In this document: positions 1 to 5,145 of the stretch, piece after piece
Layout of the letters: the number at the start of each line of letters is the position of its first letter
How positions within the stretch are numbered: position 1 is the first letter of the stretch
Assembly (NCBI GenBank): GCA_964569055.1
Contig: CAZMSZ010000204.1
Location: 1 to 13,085 of the forward strand
Direction: 5' to 3'
DNA: 13,085 nucleotides
Origin: JAWLGW01 sp964569055
GTDB taxonomy: Bacteria; Planctomycetota; J058
Made by a program: the position numbers and the translations under genes
The notes under the pieces: generated by a model
Seen by the model: only the letters and a program-made list of their open reading frames with translations
Told to the model about the DNA's origin: nothing
Databases searched by the model: none

Positions 1-131
1 CCCGGCAATCGCCTCTTGGTTTGAGCACGGCGCCCCCCCGCCCTCCTCCGGGTACCCAAGCCCGCCCGCTAACGCCGAGCCGCGCCACCGGCCGCGCGCT
101 CCTGCCTTTCCCACGCTTCCCCTGCGTCCGA

Positions 132-207
132 CCACCCTTCCTGCTTTCCTGTTTTTCCTGCTTTCCTGTCTTCTCTTCTCTTCTCTTCTCTCTTCTCTTC
201 TGTTCTC
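132..207 (+). repeat. homopyrimidine tract with TCTTC microsatellite
   Basis: About 76 bases are almost purely C and T on the + strand. The 12-mer CCTGCTTTCCTG occurs twice (140-151 and 157-168). Four perfect TCTTC pentamers follow (169-188), then a two-base interruption (TC, 189-190), then two more pentamers (191-200). Long purine/pyrimidine tracts of this kind can form triplex DNA and slip during replication. Simple-sequence repeats this long stand out in a bacterial genome of such high GC. Function unknown. Confidence 0.8.
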
Positions 208-330
208 GGGCTGGATTTCCCCCTCCGCCGCGCCCAAGAGAGCGGCCAAGCGGAGCCAGCCGATCACGAGCCCACGAGAGTGGCCCTCACCCTCCGCCTC
301 GGGACCGCCAGGAGCGCAGGAGCACCAGCG

Positions 331-365
331 CGCCAAGGAAGTGTGCTCTGAGCACCTCCTTGGCG
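331..365 (+). repeat. 35-bp near-perfect inverted repeat (hairpin)
   Basis: CGCCAAGGA (331-339) pairs perfectly with TCCTTGGCG (357-365). After one mismatch and a 2-nt bulge, GTGCT (343-347) pairs with AGCAC (351-355) around a CTG loop (348-350). That gives 14 base pairs in all. No T-run follows on either strand, so an intrinsic terminator is unlikely. The right arm is also the start of the TTGGCG-rich module, which suggests an inverted pair of module ends, as in REP-like or MITE-like elements. Confidence 0.65.
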
Positions 366-518
366 CTTTGGCGTCCCTGGCCGTCGCTGATATGTCGAGG
401 AGGACCGACTGCTCGCGACAGCCTTGGCGGACTTGGCGTCCTTGGCGGTCATTGTTTTACGTCCAGGAGGTGGCGCCTGCCTGCGACAGCCTCGGCCCTC
501 GCGGCCTCCTCGGCGGTC
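357..518 (+). repeat. three diverged copies of a TTGGCG-rich module
   Basis: Copy B (415-450) and copy C (483-518) align without gaps. They share GCGACAGCCT at the start and GGCGGTC at the end, about 28 of 36 positions in total, and are offset by 68 bp. Copy A (about 357-385) shares TTGGCG, TTTGGCGTCC and a final G(C/G)GTC with B, with one gap. Read on the - strand, copy B encodes the short string TAKDAKSAK, a kind of low-complexity peptide that, from memory, recurs as a spurious ORF product in metagenomic planctomycete-like genomes. That recollection was not checked here. Confidence 0.5.
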
Positions 519-525
519 GATCCGA

Positions 526-561
526 GGAATCGGAATCTGAGTCGGTGTCGGAGTCGAAATC
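526..561 (+). repeat. six tandem degenerate hexamers (GGARTC-like)
   Basis: Six consecutive 6-bp units cover this stretch: GGAATC, GGAATC, TGAGTC, GGTGTC, GGAGTC and GAAATC. Depending on frame it would read as Ser/Glu or Asp/Ser repeats, but no credible gene uses it. It sits between the module copies and the lipoprotein promoter. Origin by slippage is likely. Confidence 0.6.
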
Positions 562-612
562 CAAGCTCGCGCTCCTCCCGCGGATCGCCCCCGGCGGCCT
601 GCCCGCTTCGGC

Positions 613-618
613 TACCAT
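613..618 (+). promoter_or_regulatory. candidate -10 hexamer for a leaderless lipoprotein mRNA
   Basis: TACCAT fits the TAnnnT core of a sigma-70 -10 box and ends exactly 6 nt before the ATG at 625. Transcription would then begin at or next to the A of the start codon, which agrees with the absence of any Shine-Dalgarno sequence. The same 6-nt spacing recurs at gpmI. I see no good -35 box. Confidence 0.35.
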
Positions 619-624
619 CTCTCC

Positions 625-1398
625 ATGCGCACGCACCTCCTCGCCTCCTGCGCCGTCCTCGCCTCCTGCGCCGTCCTCCTCCTCACCGGCTGCGCCGGGG
701 CGCCGAAGGAGGAGGCTCCTCCCACGCCGGTCCGGTTCGCGGTCCTGACAGGCCCCGCGCTGGGCGCGGACGACGCGAGCGCCGAGTGGCCGGCCGAGGC
801 GCTCCTGCTGGAGGCGGTGACCCAGCTCTCGGCCGAGCCGCAGCTCGACTTCGTGCTCGTCAGCGGGCCGGTGTTCGCCGAGGCGAGCGCCGAGGCGCGC
901 GACGCGCTCGTGGGCGCGCTGGGCTCGCTGGCGGCCCCGGTGCTGGTGGCGCTCGCGCCGGGCGACTTGGCAGCGCCTGACCTGCTCGAGGCCCTGGAGG
1001 CGGTCGCCGGGCACGGAGGCCGCGCGGCCTACGCGCGCACCCCGCGGGCCGGTTGGCGCGTGGTCGCGGCCGGGCCGGACGGCGCGGTGCCGGCGCCGCC
1101 CGCCGCGGACGAGGAGGACGCGACCGCGCCCACGACGGTACTAGTGAGCGCCGCGGGGGTGGAGACGGCCGAGCAGGTGCTGGCGAACGTCGCCCTCGCG
1201 GTCCGCCCGGGCCCCGCCGCGGCGCTCGAGCGCTCCGAGAGCGGGCGGCTCGAGCTCCTCTTGCCCCCGCTGCCGGCGCCGCCGCACCTGTTCGCGCTGG
1301 TCGAGGTGTCGCCCGGCGGGACCGTCTCGCTCGAGCTCCGCTCCGTGAGCGGCGACGCCGCGCCGCCACCCCCGTCCTCGGCGCTCCTCCCACGCTGA
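625..1398 (+). CDS. lipoprotein resembling a catalytically dead metallophosphoesterase
   Basis: The 257-residue product starts with a lipoprotein signal peptide. The lipobox LLTGC places the lipidated cysteine at residue 23, so the protein should be anchored to a membrane outside the cytoplasm. The rest follows the order of a calcineurin-like metallophosphoesterase: strand VRFAVLTGPALG (36-47), helix 58-70, DFVLVSGPVF (75-84), a helix, then PVLVALAPGD (105-114), and later RAGWRVVAAGPDG (141-153). At the places where the family has DxH, GD and GNH(D), this protein has GPA, GP and PGD, so the metal ligands appear lost. I infer a non-enzymatic binding or scaffold role. The family match is by eye and not certain. 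ATG 625 is chosen because it gives the signal peptide. There is no ribosome-binding site, and a leaderless start is likely. The gene is separated from gpmI by 63 bp containing a hairpin. Confidence 0.75.
   Translation: MRTHLLASCAVLASCAVLLLTGCAGAPKEEAPPTPVRFAVLTGPALGADDASAEWPAEALLLEAVTQLSAEPQLDFVLVSGPVFAEASAEARDALVGALGSLAAPVLVALAPGDLAAPDLLEALEAVAGHGGRAAYARTPRAGWRVVAAGPDGAVPAPPAADEEDATAPTTVLVSAAGVETAEQVLANVALAVRPGPAAALERSESGRLELLLPPLPAPPHLFALVEVSPGGTVSLELRSVSGDAAPPPPSSALLPR
643..678 (+). repeat. perfect 18-bp tandem duplication in the signal-peptide coding region
   Basis: GCCTCCTGCGCCGTCCTC occurs twice back to back (643-660 and 661-678). It is in frame and encodes ASCAVL twice, within the hydrophobic core of the lipoprotein signal peptide. 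The identical DNA indicates a recent duplication. It adds two extra cysteines (residues 9 and 15) before the lipobox cysteine at 23. Confidence 0.9.
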
Positions 1399-1409
1399 GC
1401 GGAGCGCGC

Positions 1410-1447
1410 GCGGGGCTACGAGCGGCCTTCGCCTCGCCGAGCCCCGC
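1410..1447 (+). terminator. hairpin between the lipoprotein gene and gpmI
   Basis: GCGGGGCT (1410-1417) pairs perfectly with AGCCCCGC (1440-1447). Inside it, CGAG (1419-1422) can pair with CTCG (1433-1436). It starts 12 bp after the lipoprotein stop codon and ends 14 bp before the gpmI ATG. There is no U-tract, so it is either a GC-rich end-of-transcript structure for the lipoprotein mRNA or a regulatory hairpin. If gpmI is transcribed from 1462, the hairpin lies outside its mRNA. Confidence 0.4.
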
Positions 1448-1449
1448 TG

Positions 1450-1455
1450 TATCAT
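1450..1455 (+). promoter_or_regulatory. candidate -10 hexamer for leaderless gpmI
   Basis: TATCAT matches five of six bases of TATAAT and ends exactly 6 nt before ATG 1462. The predicted transcript would begin at the start codon. This fits the lack of any purine-rich ribosome-binding site between 1440 and 1461. The possible -35 (around 1428-1433, TTCGCC) is weak. Confidence 0.45.
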
Positions 1456-1461
1456 GCCTGC

Positions 1462-3012
1462 ATGGAAGCGATCCGCCCCGTCCTGATCGTCGTCCGCGAT
1501 GGCTGGGGAGTGCGCGAGGAGCGCGAGGGGAACGCCGTCGCGCTCGCCAGGACGCCGCGCCACGACGAGCTGTGGGCTCGCTATCCGTCCCCGCTGGTGA
1601 GCGCCTCCGAGCACTCGGTCGGCCTCCCCGACGGGCAGATGGGCAACTCGGAGGTCGGCCACCTCAACATGGGCGCCGGCCGCGTGGTCTATCAGGACTT
1701 CGCCCGCATCCAGAAGGACATCCAAGAAGGGACGTTCCTCGAGAACCCCGCGCTGCTCGAGGCGGTGCGCCGCGCGCACGAGCGCGACCGCGCGCTGCAC
1801 CTGCTGGGTCTGTGCTCGGACGGGGGCGTCCACAGCCACCTCGAGCACCTGCGCGCGCTCCTCGAGCTCGCGCGGCGGGAGGGCGTGGAGCGGGTGTTCA
1901 TCCACGCGCTGACCGACGGGCGCGACACCGACCCGCGCTCGGGCCTGGGCTTCCTGCGGCAGGTCGTGGCCTGGACGCGCGAGCTCGGCGTGGGCGCGAT
2001 CGCGACGGTGGCGGGCCGCTACTACACCATGGACCGCGACAAGCGCTGGGAGCGGGTGCAGCTCGGCTACGACGCCATCGTGCACGGCCGCGGGCCGCGC
2101 GCCCACGACCCCCTGCGCGTGGTCGAGGAGAGCTACGCCGCGGGCACGACCGACGAGTTCATCGTCCCCGCCGTGATCACCGACGCCGCGGGCGAGCCGC
2201 TCGGCCCGCTGCGCCGCGGGGACCAGGTGATCGCGTTCAACTTCCGCGCCGACCGGATGCGCGAGATCTGCCACGCCCTCGCGACCCCCGAGTTCGAGGG
2301 CTTCGACCGCGGGCAGAGCGTCGTGTACGAGCTGGTCGGCATGACGGAGTACGACCCCAAGATCCCCTTCCGCGGGGTCGCCTACGCGCCGCAGGCGGTG
2401 AAGCAGCACATCTCCGAGGTGGTCGCCGGGCTGGGCCGCACGCAGTTCAAGTGCGCCGAGACCGAGAAGTACGCCCACGTCACGTTCTTCTGGAACGGCG
2501 GGGTCGAGGCGCCCTGCCCCGGCGAGGAGCGCCTCCTGATCCCCTCGCCGAAGGTGGCGACCTACGACCTCGAGCCGCGGATGCGCGCCGCCGAGGTCGC
2601 CGACGGTGTGGTGGCCCGGATCGCGAGCCACGACGACGCGCTGCTCGTGGTCAACTTCGCCAACACCGACATGGTCGGACACACCGGCGACCTCGAGGCC
2701 ACGATCGTGTCCGTGGAGGCGGTCGACGAGGCGGTGGGGCGGGTCGTCGAGGCCATGCTCGCCAAGGGCGGCTGCGCGATCGTGACCGCCGACCACGGCA
2801 ACTGCGAGCAGATGATCGACCCCGACTCCGGCGGGCCGCACACGGCGCACACCACCAACCCCGTGCACGCCATCGTGTGCGGCGCCGGGCTCGAGGGGCG
2901 GCGCGCGCGCAGCGGCGGCATCCTGGCCGACATCGCGCCCACGGCGCTCGCCCTGATGGGGGTCCCCCAGCCTTCGGTCATGACCGCGCGCACCCTGCTC
3001 GAGGAGCCATGA
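1462..3012 (+). CDS. gpmI: 2,3-bisphosphoglycerate-independent phosphoglycerate mutase
   Basis: This cytoplasmic enzyme interconverts 3- and 2-phosphoglycerate in glycolysis and gluconeogenesis, passing the phosphate through a serine and two metal ions (usually Mn). At 516 residues it has the usual length for the family. The visible active site is complete: D13 in the N-terminal RDGWG; nucleophile S63 in GQMGNSEVGH; SDGGVHSH (119-126) and TDGRDTDP (151-158) in the transferase domain; NFRADRMRE (260-268); and the second phosphatase-domain set D403 and H407 (NTDMVGH), D444 and H445 (TADHGN) and H463 (GPHTAHTTNP). ATG 1462 puts D13 at its normal distance from the N-terminus. An ATG at 1454 is out of frame. 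The stop codon overlaps the start of the FHA-kinase gene, so the two are probably co-transcribed and translationally coupled. Confidence 0.97.
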   Translation: MEAIRPVLIVVRDGWGVREEREGNAVALARTPRHDELWARYPSPLVSASEHSVGLPDGQMGNSEVGHLNMGAGRVVYQDFARIQKDIQEGTFLENPALLEAVRRAHERDRALHLLGLCSDGGVHSHLEHLRALLELARREGVERVFIHALTDGRDTDPRSGLGFLRQVVAWTRELGVGAIATVAGRYYTMDRDKRWERVQLGYDAIVHGRGPRAHDPLRVVEESYAAGTTDEFIVPAVITDAAGEPLGPLRRGDQVIAFNFRADRMREICHALATPEFEGFDRGQSVVYELVGMTEYDPKIPFRGVAYAPQAVKQHISEVVAGLGRTQFKCAETEKYAHVTFFWNGGVEAPCPGEERLLIPSPKVATYDLEPRMRAAEVADGVVARIASHDDALLVVNFANTDMVGHTGDLEATIVSVEAVDEAVGRVVEAMLAKGGCAIVTADHGNCEQMIDPDSGGPHTAHTTNPVHAIVCGAGLEGRRARSGGILADIAPTALALMGVPQPSVMTARTLLEEP

Positions 3013-4340
3013 AGCTCCGGCTCACCTTCAAGAGCGGGCACCATCGCGGCCAGGTCCTGGAGTTCGATCCGCCGCGCACCCTCGTGCTCGGGCGCTCCTC
3101 GCAGGCGGACGTGCAGATCTACGACGAGCGCATCTCGCGGCGGCACTGCGCGATCCGGTTCGAGCCCGCGAGCACCCGGATCAAGGACCTCGGCAGCGGG
3201 AACGGCACGTTCGTCAACGGCGCCGAGATCCGCGAGACCGTGCTCGCCGCCGGCGACGTGGTGGCCCTCGGCCGGACCGAGCTCGAGGTGGCGTTCGTGG
3301 CCCCCGAGCCGCCCGGCCGCGCCGCCCCGCCCGTGGCCCCCACCGGCGGCCCCGCCCGCCCCGACGCGCGCGCGAGCGGCCGCCAGGCCAGCGGCGCCAC
3401 CTGCACGTTCTGCGGCGCGTTCATCCCGCCCGAGCAGCTCCACCTCGTGGCCGAGCACCGCGGCCGCTACCTGTGCACGCGCTGCTCGCCGCAGATCCAG
3501 ATCCCCGGCTACCGCCTGGACCGCCGCCTGGGCGAGGGCGCGATGGGGGTGGTCTACCTCGCGATCCAGGAGGCGCGGAACCTGCCGGTCGCGCTGAAGG
3601 TGCTCAAGTCGCGCGGCGAGCTGACCGACGAGGATCGGGCCCGGTTCGTGCGCGAGGTCCAGACGTCAGCCCAGCTGCAGCATCCCAACATCGTGCGGGT
3701 GCTCGACCAGGGGCAGGCGCCGCCGCACCTGTACTACGTCATGGAGTACGTCCCGGGCCGCAGCCTGGTGGAGTGGATCAAGGCCCACGGCAAGCTCCCG
3801 CTCCCCTCCGCGCTGCGGGTCGCCGTGCAGGTCGCGGCGGCGCTCGAGCACGCGCGCACGCGCCACATCGTGCACCGCGACATCAAGCCCGAGAACATCA
3901 TCGTGCAGGGCGACGGGCACGCCAAGCTGGCCGACTTCGGCCTCGCCAAGAACATCATGACCTCGGGCGCCTCGGGCCTGACGCGCCCCGGCGACGGGCT
4001 GGGCACGCTGCCGTACATGCCGCCCGAGCAGATCGAGAACGCGCTCTACGCCGACCACCGCTCGGACATCTACTCCTACGGGGCGACGATCTACCACATG
4101 CTGACCGGGCGCTCCCCCTTCGTGGCCCGCACGCCGCTGGAGTTCTTCACCAAGATCCGCAGCGAGAACCCGCCCCCGATCACCGAGTTCCGCCAGGACA
4201 TCCCGCAGGTCGTGATCGCCATGGTCGAGAAGGCCATGGCCAAGGACCCGGCCGACCGCTACCAGACGGTCCACGACATGTATCAGGTGATGAACCAGTT
4301 CCTGAAGTCGGAGTTCGACTCCCGCCAGACCGCGAGCTGA
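3009..4340 (+). CDS. FHA domain / four-cysteine motif / Ser-Thr protein kinase
   Basis: A 443-residue soluble signalling protein. Residues 1-97 form an FHA domain, which binds phosphothreonine (GRS 28-30, SRRH 43-46, GNGTFVNG 64-71). A Pro/Ala-rich linker leads to two CxxC pairs (C132/C135 and C156/C159), probably a small zinc-binding unit. A full Hanks-type kinase follows from about 168: glycine loop GEGAMG (175-180), lysine K197, E216, HRDIKPEN (289-296), DFG (309-311), MPPE (337-340, in place of APE) and D353. All key catalytic residues are present, so it should be active. No membrane segment is seen, unlike PknB-type receptor kinases. ATG 3009 overlaps the gpmI stop codon (ATGA), with GAGGAG just upstream. 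The same frame is open far upstream, but that part lies over gpmI and is not coding. Substrates are unknown. The FHA domain may bind its own phosphorylated threonines. Confidence 0.95.
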   Translation: MKLRLTFKSGHHRGQVLEFDPPRTLVLGRSSQADVQIYDERISRRHCAIRFEPASTRIKDLGSGNGTFVNGAEIRETVLAAGDVVALGRTELEVAFVAPEPPGRAAPPVAPTGGPARPDARASGRQASGATCTFCGAFIPPEQLHLVAEHRGRYLCTRCSPQIQIPGYRLDRRLGEGAMGVVYLAIQEARNLPVALKVLKSRGELTDEDRARFVREVQTSAQLQHPNIVRVLDQGQAPPHLYYVMEYVPGRSLVEWIKAHGKLPLPSALRVAVQVAAALEHARTRHIVHRDIKPENIIVQGDGHAKLADFGLAKNIMTSGASGLTRPGDGLGTLPYMPPEQIENALYADHRSDIYSYGATIYHMLTGRSPFVARTPLEFFTKIRSENPPPITEFRQDIPQVVIAMVEKAMAKDPADRYQTVHDMYQVMNQFLKSEFDSRQTAS

Positions 4341-4355
4341 GAGCGGGCGGCTCGG

Positions 4356-5075
4356 TTACAGCCGGCGCGGCTCTCCGGTGAACTTGTAGCCCACGCCGCG
4401 CACCGACGTGATCAGGGTGGGCTCGGCGGGCACGTCCTCGATCTGCTTGCGGAGCTGCACGATGTGGTTGTCCACCGTGCGGGTGGTCGGGTAGTGGTCG
4501 TAGCCCCACACCTTGTCGAGCAGCTCGTTGCGCGAGATCACCTTGCCGGGGTTCTCCACGAACATGCGCAGGATCTTGTAGTGGCGCGGGGAGAGGTCGA
4601 GCGGGCGGCCCGCCTTGGTCCCCTCCAGCTTCTCGAAGTCGATCACGAGGTCGTGGCAGGCCACGCGCCGGAGCTGGTCGCGCGGCGGGTCGGTGCGGCG
4701 CAGGACGGCCTGCACGCGGGCGATCAGCTCGACGACCGAGAACGGCTTGGTGACGTAGTCATCCGCCCCGAGCTTGAGGCCGCGCACCTTGTCCTGCTCG
4801 GCGTTCTTGGCGGTCAGCAGGATCACCGAGCCGCGGATCCGGTTCTCGCGCAGCTTGCGGAGCACGTCGAAGCCCGACAGCTTGGGCATCATCACGTCGA
4901 GGATCACCAGGTCGGGGTCCTCCTCGAGCGCCAGCTTGAGGCCCTGCTGACCATCGTTGGCGGTCAGCACCTGATACTGCTCGTACTCCAGGCTGTCCCG
5001 GATCCCGGCCAAGATCGCGGGCTCGTCGTCGATCACCAGCACCTTCGGGGCTGGACGCTCGAGGATCCCACTCAC
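4356..5075 (-). CDS. OmpR/PhoB-family response regulator
   Basis: A 239-residue DNA-binding response regulator of normal length. The receiver domain (about 10-128) has the acidic pair D16/D17, phospho-acceptor D60 (VILDVMMPKLSG), T88 and K110 (TKPF). The winged-helix domain (about 138-236) contains the recognition-helix region TRTVDNHIVQLRKQIE (198-213) and the wing SVRGVGYKF (224-232). It should be phosphorylated by the histidine kinase encoded just upstream and then act as a dimer at promoters. The GTG start at 5075 is set by a strong ribosome-binding site 5 nt before it. The gene lies 70 bp after the kinase stop codon and converges with the Ser/Thr kinase gene, leaving 15 bp between stops and no obvious terminator. 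Regulated genes cannot be told from this sequence, so no symbol is given. Confidence 0.95.
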   Translation of the reverse strand: MSGILERPAPKVLVIDDEPAILAGIRDSLEYEQYQVLTANDGQQGLKLALEEDPDLVILDVMMPKLSGFDVLRKLRENRIRGSVILLTAKNAEQDKVRGLKLGADDYVTKPFSVVELIARVQAVLRRTDPPRDQLRRVACHDLVIDFEKLEGTKAGRPLDLSPRHYKILRMFVENPGKVISRNELLDKVWGYDHYPTTRTVDNHIVQLRKQIEDVPAEPTLITSVRGVGYKFTGEPRRL

Positions 5076-5079
5076 GCTG

Positions 5080-5086
5080 ACCTCCC
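5080..5086 (-). promoter_or_regulatory. ribosome-binding site of the response regulator
   Basis: GGGAGGT on the - strand, with 5 nt between GGAGG and the GTG start at 5075. It decides the start codon and rules out reading the overlapping ATG frame that begins at 5097. Confidence 0.8.
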
Positions 5087-5145
5087 GTGCCGCGCATTCT
5101 ACCCGCGACGCCGCGTCGGGCCCAAGGAGCCCGTGTCGGCGCCGC

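Larger units (their letters stand above)
1..624. other. gene-free, repeat-rich intergenic region
   Basis: I see no believable gene here. The open frames are low-complexity and rich in Arg, Pro and Ser, have no start signal, and run into or oppose the lipoprotein gene that begins at 625. The first 24 bases could be the tail of an upstream + strand gene, because one frame ends in TGA at 22-24, but eight codons cannot be judged. Instead the region holds a pyrimidine-rich tract (132-207), a long hairpin (331-365), diverged copies of a TTGGCG-rich module (357-518) and a hexamer array (526-561). Much of it is less GC-extreme than the genes beside it. Confidence 0.7.

Noticed and set aside
264..452. 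62-residue - strand frame starting with a TAKDAKSAK peptide
   Set aside because: It is the translation of the TTGGCG-module copies and the hairpin, with no start signal; it is best read as a repeat, not a gene.
21..980. 319-residue + strand open frame from the left end
   Set aside because: It runs through the microsatellite, hairpin and repeats, has Arg/Pro/Ser-rich composition, uses a TTG start without a ribosome-binding site, and overlaps the lipoprotein gene in another frame.
1141..2868. 575-residue - strand frame opposite gpmI
   Set aside because: gpmI is certain on the + strand. Long antisense frames are expected where third positions are nearly all G or C, and the peptide is His/Val/Arg-rich with no domain.
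1053..3008. Upstream extension of the FHA-kinase frame
   Set aside because: It lies out of frame over the lipoprotein gene and gpmI and is extremely Arg/Gly-rich. The FHA domain begins right at ATG 3009.
4341..4355. Possible bidirectional terminator between the convergent kinase and response regulator genes
   Set aside because: Only a weak 5-bp pairing (CGGCT with AGCCG) is visible and neither strand has a T-run.
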